A DNA stretch of 64,000 bases from Streptomyces sp. P9-A4. Lineage in GTDB: Bacteria > Actinomycetota > Actinomycetes > Streptomycetales > Streptomycetaceae. The notes under the pieces were generated by a model. The model did no database searches and was not told where the DNA came from. It saw nothing but the letters and a program-made list of their open reading frames with translations. The DNA lies in contig NZ_JAZIFY010000001.1 in the NCBI RefSeq assembly GCF_036634195.1, positions 5,094,501 through 5,158,500 of the forward strand, read 5' to 3'. Within the stretch, counting starts at the first letter, position 1. Every line of letters starts with the position of its first letter. This document shows, piece after piece, positions 16,168-24,467 of the stretch. The translations under genes and the position numbers were made by a program.

Positions 16168-17321
16168 TTGGCCAACATCCAGAAGCGCCCCAACGGTAAA
16201 TGGCGGGCCCGCTACCGGACCTCGACGGCAAGGAGCACGCCCGCCACTTCGAGCGGAAGCTTGACGCCCAGCGCTGGCTCGACGAGGTCACAGCGAGCAT
16301 GGTCACCGGCCAGTACGTCGACCCGCGCGCTGGCCGGATCACGTTCGAGAAGTACGCCGAGAAGTGGGAAGGCTCGCTCATCGCCAGCGAGGCGGGCGAG
16401 CGCATCACCGACAACGCGCTGCGGCTCCACCTCGTACCGGCACTGGGCGCCCGATCCATGGCGGCGATACGCCGCAACGACATCCAGGTGCTCTTCAAGC
16501 ACCTCTCCGACCAGCTCGGCCCCGGCAGCGTGCGGAACGTCTACGACGTCCTTGTGCGCGTCATGACGGCGGCCGTGGACGACAAGGTCATCGCCTCCAG
16601 CCCGTGCCGCCGGATCACCCTCCCGGCCATGCCGGACGAGGAGGTCACTCCGCCCACGGTCGCCCAGGTCGAGGCGATGGCGGGGGCGATGCCGCCGTAC
16701 ATCCGCGCGGCGATCGTCACCCTCGCCGGATCAGGGCTGCGCATCGGTGAACTGCTCGGCCTCAAGGTGTCGGACGTCGACTTCAAGGCCGGCACCATCC
16801 GGGTCGACCGGCAGCGGCTTCAGTCCGGCAAGATCGGCCCGCCGAAGACCGCCAAGTCCCGGCGTACGGTCCCGGTCGGCGAGGTCGTCACCGACGCGCT
16901 CCTCGCGCATCTCGCCGCACGGCCCTCCAAGGAGTGGCTGTTCACCATGGAGGAGGGTGAGCCGCTCAATTACCGGCGGTGGAAGACCGAGTGGAACGGG
17001 GCTCGCAAGGCGCTCCAGGCGGCTGAGAGTGGGGCCGCCGAGCGGGAAGGCCGTAAGGCCGTCGAGCTGCCCCACATCGTCACCCACGACCTGCGGCACT
17101 TCTACGCCTCCGCGCTCATCGCCGGCGGCGCGAGCGTCAAGCAGGTGCAGCTCGTCCTCGGGCACGCGTCCGCCGTCATCACGCTGCGGATCTACGCGCA
17201 CCTGTGGCCCGGGGAAGAAGACCGCACCCGGGCCGTCATGGACGCCGTGCTCGGCGGCCTGCGGACCGGGTGCGGACAGGTAGGCGACATGGCCCGCGAA
17301 ACCGCAGGTCAGAACGCCTAA
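16168..17321 (+). pseudogene. tyrosine-type site-specific integrase, frameshifted
   Basis: The expected start is TTG 16168, preceded by AAGGAGAGG, and reads M-A-N-I-Q-K-R-P-N-G-K-W-R-A-R-Y-R. At 16217-16218 the frame changes: one G is missing compared with the continuous reading R-Y-R-D-L-D-G-K-E. The remaining ~370 codons are intact. They include the core-binding domain, the catalytic R in G-L-R-I-G-E-L-L-G-L, the H-D-L-R-H box, L-G-H-A-S and the active tyrosine in R-I-Y-A-H-L. An internal ATG at 16200 has no ribosome-binding site and would drop the N-terminal arm-binding strand. This is either a real inactivating deletion or a sequencing error. The gene ends 5 bp before the attachment core and is the integrase of the element. 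Confidence 0.85.
17259..17280. repeat. candidate integrase arm-type site, right end
   Basis: A pair of TGCGGAC repeats with an 11-bp period, matching 3610-3631 at 19 of 22 positions in the same orientation. It lies within the last codons of the integrase gene, 47 bp inside the right attachment core. Confidence 0.4.
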
Positions 17322-17326
17322 CCAGA

Positions 17327-17347
17327 GATCAGGCCTTCTTCGTCTCC
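17327..17347. other. right attachment site, overlapping the 3' end of sodN
   Basis: The 21-bp core identical to 3484-3504. On the minus strand it encodes E-T-K-K-A and the TGA stop of sodN, so insertion regenerates the end of the gene. Integrases commonly target such conserved 3' ends. Confidence 0.85.
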
Positions 17348-17724
17348 CAGAAGATGCGGTCGATCTCGGCGATGAGTTCCAGCGCCTTCTCGCCCGTCTT
17401 CGGGTCCGTCGACGCCTTCGCGGCCGAGAGGGCCTTCAGGGTGTCGTTGACCAGCTGGTTGAGCTCGGGGTACTTCTCGAAGTGCGGGGCCTTGAAGTAG
17501 TCGCTCCAGAGCACCGACACGTGGTGCTTCGCGAGCTCCGCGCGCTGCTCCTTGATGACCGTGGCGCGGGCGCGGAAGTGCGCGTCCTCGTTCGCCTGGT
17601 ACTTCTCCTGGACAGCCTTGACCGACTCGGCCTCGATGCGGGCCTGGGCCGGGTCGTACACGCCGCACGGGAGGTCGCAGTGGGCGCTGACCTTCACCTT
17701 GGGGGCAAACAGGCGGGAGAGCAT
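17329..17724 (-). CDS. sodN: nickel superoxide dismutase
   Basis: A 131-residue precursor. A 14-residue N-terminal propeptide is followed by the nickel hook H-C-D-L-P-C-G-V-Y; the new N-terminal His and both Cys bind Ni after cleavage. The rest is the four-helix bundle of NiSOD, with the usual length and a K-K-A end. It converts superoxide to oxygen and hydrogen peroxide in the cytoplasm. Its peptidase gene sodX is divergent at 17887. Streptomyces sodN is known to be controlled by Nur and nickel; no Nur site could be assigned by eye in the 162-bp gap. The last six codons are the attachment site of the integrated element, which separates the gene from its probable terminator at 3404. Confidence 0.97.
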   Translation of the reverse strand: MLSRLFAPKVKVSAHCDLPCGVYDPAQARIEAESVKAVQEKYQANEDAHFRARATVIKEQRAELAKHHVSVLWSDYFKAPHFEKYPELNQLVNDTLKALSAAKASTDPKTGEKALELIAEIDRIFWETKKA

Positions 17725-17886
17725 TGAGCCGTCCTTCCTCGTGATCGTCTTCTCAGGTGGGACATTACTCGGTGAGAAGGGCGTTTTCGCGGGCGCCCCC
17801 TGGGGCTTAGGTCAAAAGTCCAGGGTCACCATGGGACTCGTGTACGAGTGGACGAGCGCGCGCACGGGCGGAGCGGGAGGTGCCGG

Positions 17887-18321
17887 ATGAGGGAATCGGG
17901 GCGGGAGCAGGTGGCGGAGGCCGGGGCTCCGTTCGGGATCGCCGAGGTGACGGGGGTGTCGATGGTGCCGACGCTGCTCCACGGCGACCAGCTGCTCGTG
18001 CGGTACGGCAGCCGGCTGCGGCCGGGGTGCGTGGCCGTGCTGCGGCATCCGCTCCAGCAGGATCTCCTCATCGTGAAGCGGCTGATCGAGCGACGCGACG
18101 GCGGCTGGTGGGTACTGGGGGACAACCCGGACGCCGAGGGGGACAGCCGCGTCTTCGGGGCCGTACCGCCCGAGCTGGTTCTCGGGCGGGTGCGGGCGCG
18201 CTACCGGCCGCTGACGCCGGGGCGTCAGCGGTCCTGGGGGGTGACGCTCTCCTGGCTGTTCTCCGCGGTCAGGCCGGTGGGGTCCGGCCGCTCGGCCTCC
18301 TGGCGCTTGCGGGCGCGGTAG
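17887..18321 (+). CDS. sodX: NiSOD maturation peptidase SodX (signal-peptidase-like)
   Basis: A 144-residue S26-type serine peptidase without an evident signal sequence. The serine box V-T-G-V-S-M-V-P-T-L (Ser about residue 25) and the lysine region D-L-L-I-V-K-R-L form the Ser/Lys dyad, followed by L-G-D-N-P-D-A, the family box III. SodX removes the SodN propeptide to expose the nickel-binding histidine. ATG 17887 follows GGGAGGTG and is used instead of an earlier in-frame codon. The last 97 bp overlap the 3' end of the convergent CGNR gene. Confidence 0.92.
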   Translation: MRESGREQVAEAGAPFGIAEVTGVSMVPTLLHGDQLLVRYGSRLRPGCVAVLRHPLQQDLLIVKRLIERRDGGWWVLGDNPDAEGDSRVFGAVPPELVLGRVRARYRPLTPGRQRSWGVTLSWLFSAVRPVGSGRSASWRLRAR

Positions 18322-18854
18322 GCGGCCACGTTCGCGCGGGTCGCGCAGCGGTCCGAGCAGTAGCGGCGGGAGCGGTTGGTGGAGGTGTCGAGGTAGGCGT
18401 TGCGGCAGGGCGGGGCCTGGCAGAGGCCGAGCCGGTCGGCGCCGAACTCCGTCAGGTGGAAGGCGAGCCCCATCGCCGCGATGGCCGCGTAGCCCGCGGT
18501 CGCGTTCGAGGGGTGGTCGGCGAGGTGCATGTGCCACCGGGGGCGGCCGTCCTCGTCGAGGGTGTCGTGGCCGGAGATCTGGGGGCTGACGGGGAACTCC
18601 AGGAGGAGTGAGTTCAGCAGGTCCACGGCGCCCGTGTGGTCGCCCTCGTCGGCCGCGGTGAAGATCGCCCGCAGCCGGGTGCGTACCGCGCGGAAACGGG
18701 TCACGTCGGAGTCGGTGGCCCGGCGCGCCATCTGGGTGGCGGGGCCGAAGAGTTCGCGGATCACCTCGACGGAGGTCAGGGCGTCCTTGTTGCGGGCCGG
18801 CTCCTCGGTGTTGACCAGACGCACGGCGTAATCCGAGTAATAGGCCAGTTCCAC
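18225..18854 (-). CDS. CGNR zinc finger protein (ABATE domain)
   Basis: A 209-residue protein. Residues 1-150 match the ABATE stress-induced domain (start A-Y-Y-S-D-Y-A-V-R-L-V-N), and residues 155-195 are the CGNR zinc finger, with C-Q-A-P-P-C, C-S-D-R-C and A-x-x-R-A-R-K. Such proteins are thought to be transcriptional regulators. Translation starts at a GTG. The C-terminal tail beyond the finger is long and polar and is encoded opposite sodX, with which the gene overlaps tail to tail by 97 bp. Confidence 0.9.
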   Translation of the reverse strand: MELAYYSDYAVRLVNTEEPARNKDALTSVEVIRELFGPATQMARRATDSDVTRFRAVRTRLRAIFTAADEGDHTGAVDLLNSLLLEFPVSPQISGHDTLDEDGRPRWHMHLADHPSNATAGYAAIAAMGLAFHLTEFGADRLGLCQAPPCRNAYLDTSTNRSRRYCSDRCATRANVAAYRARKRQEAERPDPTGLTAENSQESVTPQDR

Positions 18855-18948
18855 TTGTAGTCCTTACTCCGGCGGGCTAGTGTCTCGGTCGAAAGGGGTA
18901 ACGGCTGTTTCCCCTTAGAGGGTATTACGAAGGCGGGGAGGAACGGCG

Positions 18949-19698
18949 ATGACCGGAACCGACTGGGCGGGCTGGCAGCAGAGCTGGGACCGTCAGCAGG
19001 AGTGGTACATGCCGGACCGTGAAGAGCGGTTCCGCGTGATGCTCGACATGGTCGAGGCCCTCGTGGGGCCGAAGCCCCGCGTCCTCGACCTCGCGTGCGG
19101 TACGGGAAGTATCACGGATCGGCTCCTCAAGAGGTTCCCGGATGCGACCAGTACCGGTGTCGACCTCGACCCCGCCCTCCTCGCCATCGCCGAGGGGTAC
19201 TTCGCCGGCGACGAGCGCGTCACCTTCGTGACCGCCGACCTCAAGGACCCGTCGTGGGCCGCCCGGCTGCCCCACGACTCGTACGACGCCGTCCTCACCG
19301 CCACCGCGCTCCACTGGCTCCACAGCGAACCCCTGACCGCGCTCTACGGGCAGGTCGCCGGCCTCGTCCGCGACGGCGGCGTCTTCATGAACGCCGACCA
19401 CATGATCGACGGCACCACCCCCCGCATCAACGCCGCCGAGCGCGCCCAGCGCCACGCCGTCATGGACCGCGCGAAGGCCGGCGGCGCCCTCGACTGGGCC
19501 GAGTGGTGGGCCGTCGCCGCCCAGGACCCCGTCCTCGCCGAGCCCACCGCCCGCCGCTTCGAGATCTACGGCGAGCACGCCGACGGCGACATGCCCTCGC
19601 CGCGCTGGCACGCCGACACCCTCCTCGCCGCCGGCTTCGGCGAGGCCCGGCCGGTCTGGGCCTCGCCCTCCGACACGCTGCTCCTCGCCGTGAAGTAG
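18949..19698 (+). CDS. class I SAM-dependent methyltransferase
   Basis: A 249-residue methyltransferase. Motif I is V-L-D-L-A-C-G-T-G-S-I (about residues 44-54), followed by G-V-D-L-D-P-A-L-L and D-A-V-L-T-A-T-A-L-H-W-L, which fits the trans-aconitate/UbiE-like group. GGGGAGGAA precedes the ATG. The substrate is not evident. It is divergent from the CGNR gene and ends at a strong hairpin shared with the ABC importer. Confidence 0.88.
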   Translation: MTGTDWAGWQQSWDRQQEWYMPDREERFRVMLDMVEALVGPKPRVLDLACGTGSITDRLLKRFPDATSTGVDLDPALLAIAEGYFAGDERVTFVTADLKDPSWAARLPHDSYDAVLTATALHWLHSEPLTALYGQVAGLVRDGGVFMNADHMIDGTTPRINAAERAQRHAVMDRAKAGGALDWAEWWAVAAQDPVLAEPTARRFEIYGEHADGDMPSPRWHADTLLAAGFGEARPVWASPSDTLLLAVK

Positions 19699-19711
19699 CG
19701 CCGGGGACGCG

Positions 19712-19748
19712 GGAAGGGGCGGTACGGGAATCCCGTACCGCCCCTTCC
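19712..19748. terminator. bidirectional terminator hairpin
   Basis: An 18-bp perfect stem, GGAAGGGGCGGTACGGGA paired with its complement around a one-base centre, followed by TCTTT on the plus strand. It separates the methyltransferase from the convergent ABC ATPase gene. Confidence 0.8.
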
Positions 19749-19784
19749 TCTTTCGTACGCCCTACGGCGCCTTCGTCCGGCGCC

Positions 19785-20552
19785 CTACAGCACCTTCGAC
19801 AGGAACGCCTTCGTCCGGTCGTGCTGCGGGTTGCCCAGGACGTCCCGCGGGTTGCCCGACTCGACGACCACGCCGCCGTCCATGAAGACCAGCGAGTCGC
19901 CGACCTCACGGGCGAAGCCCATCTCGTGCGTGACGACGATCATCGTCATGCCCGACTCGGCGAGGTCCCGCATGACGTCGAGGACGTCACCCACCAGCTC
20001 CGGGTCGAGCGCCGAGGTCGGCTCGTCGAAGAGCATCAGCTTCGGCTCCATCGCCAGCGCGCGGGCGATGGCGACGCGCTGCTGCTGGCCGCCGGAGAGC
20101 TGCGACGGGTAGTTCCCCATCTTGTCCCGCAGGCCGACCCGGTCGAGCAGGCGCTCGGCACGCTCGCGTGCCACCGCCCTGGACTCGCCCTTCACCTGGA
20201 TGGGGGCCTCCATGACATTGCCCAGGGCCGTCATGTGCGGGAAGAGGTTGAAGCGCTGGAAGACCATGCCGATGTCCCGGCGCTGGACCGCGACCTCGCT
20301 GTCCTTCAGCTCGTAGAGCTTGCCGGCCTTCTCCCGGTAGCCGACCAGCCGGCCGTCGACCGAGAGCCGGCCGCCGTCCACCCGCTCCAGGTGGTTGATG
20401 CAGCGCAGGAAGGTCGACTTGCCGGAGCCGGACGGGCCGACGAGGCAGAAGACCTCGCCGTTCTGCACTTCGAGGTCGATGCCACGGAGGATGTGGGCCG
20501 CGCCGTACGACTTGTGGACGCCCTCCGCCTTGACCATGGGCTGGCCGGTCAT
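19785..20552 (-). CDS. amino acid ABC importer, ATP-binding protein
   Basis: A 255-residue ABC ATPase with Walker [10 protein letters not shown], signature [10 protein letters not shown], Walker [13 protein letters not shown] and the switch histidine in V-V-T-H-E-M-G-F-A. This is the GlnQ/GluA pattern of polar amino acid importers. Its ATG overlaps the permease stop by 4 bp. It powers uptake through the permease at 20549 with the binding protein at 21529. Confidence 0.95.
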   Translation of the reverse strand: MTGQPMVKAEGVHKSYGAAHILRGIDLEVQNGEVFCLVGPSGSGKSTFLRCINHLERVDGGRLSVDGRLVGYREKAGKLYELKDSEVAVQRRDIGMVFQRFNLFPHMTALGNVMEAPIQVKGESRAVARERAERLLDRVGLRDKMGNYPSQLSGGQQQRVAIARALAMEPKLMLFDEPTSALDPELVGDVLDVMRDLAESGMTMIVVTHEMGFAREVGDSLVFMDGGVVVESGNPRDVLGNPQHDRTKAFLSKVL

Positions 20553-21499
20553 GCCGCTGCCTCCGGGGAACGCTTGAACGTGGTCAGGTTCGCCTTGATG
20601 CGCTGCAGCGGGGTGGGCGGCAGGTTACGGGTCGAACCGCGGGCGAAACGGCGCTCCAGGTAGTACTGGCCGACGCTGAACACGCTGGTCAGCGCGAGGT
20701 ACCAGATGGAGGCGACGAAGAGCATCTCCATCACGGCACCCGCCGTGTTGCCGATGTTCGAGGAGGCCCGCAGCAACTCGGTGTACTGCACGGCCGAGAC
20801 CAGGGACGAGGTCTTCAGCATGTTGATGAACTCGTTGCCCGTCGGCGGCACGATCACCCGCATGGCCTGCGGAAGGACGATGCGGCCCATGGTCTTCGTC
20901 TGGGACATGCCGAGCGCGTGCGCCGCCTCGGTCTGGCCCTCGTCGACCGACTGGATGCCGGCGCGGACGATCTCCGCCATGTAGGCGCCCTCGTTGAGGC
21001 CGAGGCCGAGCAGCGCCACCATGAACGGCGTCATGACGTCCACGGTCTCGTTCTTGTAGATCGGCCCCAGGTTGATGTAGTGGAAGATCAGCGACAGGTT
21101 GAACCACACCAGCAGCTGGACGTACACCGGGGTACCGCGGAAGAACCAGATGTAGAGCCATGCGACCGCACCCGTCACCGGGTTCTTGGAGAGTCGCATC
21201 ACCGCGAAGAGGATGCCGAGGGCCAGGCCCAGGGCCATGGACGCGACGCTGATGATGATCGTGTTCCACAGGCCGCTGATGACCGACGGGTCGAACACCT
21301 TGTCCCACACCGTGGCCCAGATGACATCGCCCTGGGAGAAGGCGTAGATGAGCCATCCGAGGAGTACGACGACCACCACGGCACTGACCCAGCGGCCGTA
21401 GTGGCGCACGGGGATCGCCTTGATGGCCTCGTACGGGGTGCCCGAGGCGCCGGGCCCGGCCGGAGCGGCGGCCGGGTCCTTGCTGATCTTGTCAGTCAT
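20549..21499 (-). CDS. amino acid ABC importer, permease
   Basis: A 316-residue membrane protein with about six hydrophobic segments and the EAA motif of HisM-type permeases ([13 protein letters not shown] near residue 200). The N-terminal 35 residues are a cytoplasmic Ala/Pro/Gly-rich extension. In a GluC/GluD-like system one would often find two permeases; only one is seen, so it may form a homodimer. It lies between the binding protein and the ATPase in one operon. Confidence 0.94.
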   Translation of the reverse strand: MTDKISKDPAAAPAGPGASGTPYEAIKAIPVRHYGRWVSAVVVVVLLGWLIYAFSQGDVIWATVWDKVFDPSVISGLWNTIIISVASMALGLALGILFAVMRLSKNPVTGAVAWLYIWFFRGTPVYVQLLVWFNLSLIFHYINLGPIYKNETVDVMTPFMVALLGLGLNEGAYMAEIVRAGIQSVDEGQTEAAHALGMSQTKTMGRIVLPQAMRVIVPPTGNEFINMLKTSSLVSAVQYTELLRASSNIGNTAGAVMEMLFVASIWYLALTSVFSVGQYYLERRFARGSTRNLPPTPLQRIKANLTTFKRSPEAAA

Positions 21500-21528
21500 G
21501 ACGACTGCCCTTCAGTGGAGCGGGGAGG

Positions 21529-22497
21529 TCACTTGCCGGCGTTGACGGTGGCCGACTTGACGGCGCTGTCCTCGACGTTCCACTTCTTCAGGGCCTCGGC
21601 GTAGGTGCCGTCCTTGATGATCGCGTCGAGCGCTTCCTTGACCGCGTCGCGCAGCTGGGTGTTGTCCTTCGAGACGCCGATGCCGAAGAGGCCGACGTCG
21701 CTCTGGCTGCCGACGACCTCGAAGTCGTTGCCGCCGCCCGAGGTCTTCGCGATGTACGCGGCCACCGGGTAGTCGTTCAGGTCGGCCACGGCGCCGCCGG
21801 CCTTGACGCGGGTCTGGGCCTCGGCGTCGGTGTCGAAGGCCTGGATCGTCAGCTTCTTGTCGCCGCACTTCGTGGCCTGGGCCTTGAAGGTGTCCTCGTA
21901 GATCGTGCCGCGCTGGACGGCGACGGTCTTGCCGCACAGGTCGTCGAGGGAGTTGATGCCCTGCGGGTTGCCCTTCTTGACCAGCAGGGAGACACCGGAG
22001 CTGAAGTAGTCGACGAAGTCGATGCCCTTGCCGATCTTCTTGCCGTTGTCGTCCAGCCCCTCCTGCCGCTTCTTGTTGTCCGTCATCGAGGACATGATCA
22101 GCTGCTGGCGGCCGGTGTAGATCGAGGTGATCAGGCCGTCGAAGGTGCCCGAGGTGAACTGGAACTCGACACCGAGCTGCTTGCTCAGGGCCTGTGCGAT
22201 GTCGGGGTCGACACCGACGATCTTGCCGCCCTCGGTGAACTCCATCGGCGCGTACGAGGCGTCGGTGCCGACCTTGATGACACCGGCCTTCTGGATGTCG
22301 GCGGGGAGCTTCGAGAAGAGCGGGGCCGCGTTCGTGGAGGCGGAGCCGCCCCCCTTCGTCGGGCTCGTCGATCCGCTGTCGGTCTGGTCGCCGCAGGCGG
22401 TCAGCAGGACGGAGCCGGCGACCGCGATGGCGGCGACCGCGGCAAGACGGGACGTGCGGGTCTTGGCGGTCGTACAGCGCGTGGTGCGTGCGGTCAT
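21529..22497 (-). CDS. amino acid ABC importer, substrate-binding lipoprotein
   Basis: A 322-residue lipoprotein. A signal peptide ends in the lipobox L-L-T-A-C, followed by a Ser/Gly-rich linker and an SBP_bac_3 domain (V-I-K-V-G-T-D-A-S-Y-A-P-M-E-F, then F-D-G-L-I-T-S-I). It catches a polar or acidic amino acid outside the membrane; the ligand cannot be fixed from sequence. ATG 22497 gives a normal signal peptide, while longer open frames upstream do not. It is first in the importer operon. Confidence 0.94.
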   Translation of the reverse strand: MTARTTRCTTAKTRTSRLAAVAAIAVAGSVLLTACGDQTDSGSTSPTKGGGSASTNAAPLFSKLPADIQKAGVIKVGTDASYAPMEFTEGGKIVGVDPDIAQALSKQLGVEFQFTSGTFDGLITSIYTGRQQLIMSSMTDNKKRQEGLDDNGKKIGKGIDFVDYFSSGVSLLVKKGNPQGINSLDDLCGKTVAVQRGTIYEDTFKAQATKCGDKKLTIQAFDTDAEAQTRVKAGGAVADLNDYPVAAYIAKTSGGGNDFEVVGSQSDVGLFGIGVSKDNTQLRDAVKEALDAIIKDGTYAEALKKWNVEDSAVKSATVNAGK

Positions 22498-23035
22498 GAT
22501 CGGGTTCCTCCGGCGTGTGAGGGAGATGCCAGGTGGGTCACGTACGCGTCTTCGAGTGTCGTGACCTCGTGTGATTACGGCATCTTGCCATTCGGACCGC
22601 CTCAAACCGACGGCCAAGGATGTCAAAATCGGGTAACGGGTGATGGCCGAATACCGACAGGCCGGTACATCAAGGCCGGACCTTCTACGGAATACCTTCC
22701 ACGCCGCCGAAGGATTTCCTGCTTGTCTCGCCATTCGGACGAGCCGAAGGCCGCCAATCGGGTGCGGAAACCATCTATCGGGACATCGGGTGACGTGTCG
22801 TTCTCCGTCCGTGTCCGGATGCGCTCGGTATGAGTCGTGTCACCGAGTGGATACGGACTCGTCTGCGGTGCCGTCCGTCCGGTAAGAAGGATCCTTACAC
22901 CCCTCATCCGGGGCTCAGGGCGCGTTGTGCGGCGCGCCCGCGCGGCTGCCAGACACGGCGGCTGCGGGACCCGCCCACCGCTCCACACCAGGAGCGGCCA
23001 ACCCTCAGACGAAGCAGACTTAAGGGGTCAACCCA
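22498..23035. other. intergenic region between importer operon and malic enzyme
   Basis: 538 bp between divergent genes. It contains no frame with credible codon use. Promoters for both directions must lie here, but no confident -35/-10 pair was found; a TTGACA on the minus strand (22621-22626) has no matching -10. The malic enzyme ATG lacks a strong ribosome-binding site within 10 bp. Confidence 0.5.
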
Positions 23036-24244
23036 ATGGCAGCGGAGATCGTCAATCCTCGCAATGACAGTACGGAAGGGGCTCCCGAGGAGCCCTTCGA
23101 TCCTGTCTTCGCCCTCCACCGGGGCGGCAAGATGGCCATCCAGGCCACCGTCCCCCTCCGGGACAAGGACGACCTGTCCCTCGCGTACACGCCCGGCGTC
23201 GCCAAGGTGTGCACCGCGATCGCCGAGCAGCCCGACCTGGTCAACGACTACACCTGGAAGTCCCAGGTCGTCGCCGTCGTGACCGACGGAACGGCCGTGC
23301 TCGGCCTCGGCGACATCGGCCCGGAGGCCTCCCTCCCGGTCATGGAGGGGAAGGCCATCCTCTTCAAGCAGTTCGGCGGTGTGGACGCGGTCCCGATCGC
23401 CCTCGCCACCACTGACACCGACGAGATCGTCGACACCGTCGTCCGGCTCGCCCCGTCCTTCGGCGGCGTGAACCTGGAGGACATCTCGGCCCCGCGGTGC
23501 TTCGAGATCGAGCGCAAGCTCCAGGAGCGCCTGGACATCCCCGTCTTCCACGACGACCAGCACGGCACCGCCATCGTCACCCTCGCCGCCCTCCGTAACG
23601 CGGCGAAGCTGACCGGGCGGACCCTCGGCGACCTGCGCGCGGTCATCTCCGGCGCCGGTGCGGCCGGTGTCGCCATCGCCAAGTTCCTGCTGGAGGCCGG
23701 CCTCGGTGACGTGGCCGTCGCCGACCGCAAGGGAATCGTCAGCAGCGACCGGGACGACCTCACGGACGTCAAGCGCGAGATCGCCGGGCTCACCAACAAG
23801 GCGGGCCTCAGCGGCTCCCTGGAGACCGCCCTCGCCGGCGCCGACGTCTTCATCGGCGTCTCCGGCGGCACGGTCCCCGAGGCGGCCGTCGCGTCCATGG
23901 CTCCGAACGCCTTCGTGTTCGCCATGGCCAACCCGAACCCCGAGGTCCACCCCGACATCGCGCACAAGTACGCGGCCGTCGTGGCGACCGGGCGTTCGGA
24001 CTACCCGAACCAGATCAACAACGTCCTCGCGTTCCCCGGCATCTTCGCCGGCGCGCTCCAGGTCCGGGCCTCCCGGATCACCGAGGGCATGAAGATCGCC
24101 GCGGCCAACGCCATCGCGGACGTCGTCGGCGACCAGCTCGCCGCCGACTGCGTCATCCCGTCGCCGTTCGACGAGCGGGTCGCCCCGGCCGTCGCGGCCG
24201 CGGTCGCCGCCGCCGCCCGCGCCGAGGGTGTCGCCCGCCGCTGA
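23036..24244 (+). CDS. NAD(P)-dependent malic enzyme
   Basis: A 402-residue malic enzyme. The N-terminal domain carries the tyrosine in L-A-Y-T-P-G-V and the lysine in E-G-K-A-I-L-F-K. The divalent-metal site [12 protein letters not shown] is near residue 175, and the Rossmann motif [10 protein letters not shown] near 205. It converts malate to pyruvate and CO2 with NAD(P)H formation. The length fits the short bacterial class without a phosphotransacetylase domain. It is a single gene ending at a hairpin. Confidence 0.95.
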   Translation: MAAEIVNPRNDSTEGAPEEPFDPVFALHRGGKMAIQATVPLRDKDDLSLAYTPGVAKVCTAIAEQPDLVNDYTWKSQVVAVVTDGTAVLGLGDIGPEASLPVMEGKAILFKQFGGVDAVPIALATTDTDEIVDTVVRLAPSFGGVNLEDISAPRCFEIERKLQERLDIPVFHDDQHGTAIVTLAALRNAAKLTGRTLGDLRAVISGAGAAGVAIAKFLLEAGLGDVAVADRKGIVSSDRDDLTDVKREIAGLTNKAGLSGSLETALAGADVFIGVSGGTVPEAAVASMAPNAFVFAMANPNPEVHPDIAHKYAAVVATGRSDYPNQINNVLAFPGIFAGALQVRASRITEGMKIAAANAIADVVGDQLAADCVIPSPFDERVAPAVAAAVAAAARAEGVARR

Positions 24245-24262
24245 CGCGCCGGACGTGACTCG

Positions 24263-24297
24263 AAGGGCCCTGTTCCGTACGCCGGGACGGGGCCTTT
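24263..24297 (+). terminator. terminator hairpin after malic enzyme
   Basis: A 14-bp stem with three G-T wobbles (24263-24276 with 24284-24297, loop GTACGCC), ending in CCTTT, about 20 bp past the stop codon. Confidence 0.6.
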
Positions 24298-24393
24298 CGC
24301 GTACGGGCGGGCCTTTCGCGTACGGGCGGCGGTCCGCGCGTACGGCCGGGTCCCCGGTGTTCGGGCGGGGCTCTTCGCGTACGGGGAGGGCCC
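24291..24393. repeat. imperfect tandem repeat of a CTTTCGCGTACGGGCGG unit
   Basis: About four imperfect copies of a 17-22 bp unit centred on TTCGCGTACGGG lie between malic enzyme and the oxidoreductase gene. The first two are nearly identical; later ones diverge. No gene is present. Function is unknown. Confidence 0.5.
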
Positions 24394-24467
24394 GGTGCTG
24401 TCCAGGCGACACGGGTCACAGCGGGGCGTGGTTCCCCGTCCGGCCGCCGCGCCCTAGGGTCGGGGCC

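Larger units (their letters stand above)
3484..17347. mobile_element. integrated genomic island (about 13.8 kb) in the 3' end of sodN
   Basis: The island is bounded by 21-bp direct repeats, with a tyrosine integrase gene ending 5 bp from the right-hand repeat. The right repeat restores the end of sodN, so the host gene stays intact. The cargo is a STAND nuclease, an ASCH/aaRS-like/HATPase operon, an XRE-methyltransferase pair and SUKH-type proteins. No FtsK/TraB-like transfer gene, replication initiator or intact excisionase is visible, and the integrase reading frame is broken, so the island is probably immobilised. Several cargo genes look less GC-rich than the flanks by eye. It is named by structure only; the element family is unknown. 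Confidence 0.85.

Noticed and set aside
16210..16222. Programmed frameshift in the integrase
   Set aside because: No slippery heptamer is present at the frame change, so a deletion or sequencing error is more likely.
16200..17321. Integrase starting at the internal ATG 16200 as an intact gene
   Set aside because: It has no ribosome-binding site and drops the conserved N-terminal strand that is clearly encoded in the other frame after a good ribosome-binding site at 16168.
22621..22626. TTGACA on the minus strand as a promoter of the importer operon
   Set aside because: No -10 hexamer is found 16-19 bp away in the right direction.
24291..24393. Short repeats considered as a CRISPR-like array
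   Set aside because: Units are contiguous with no spacers, and no cas genes are nearby.
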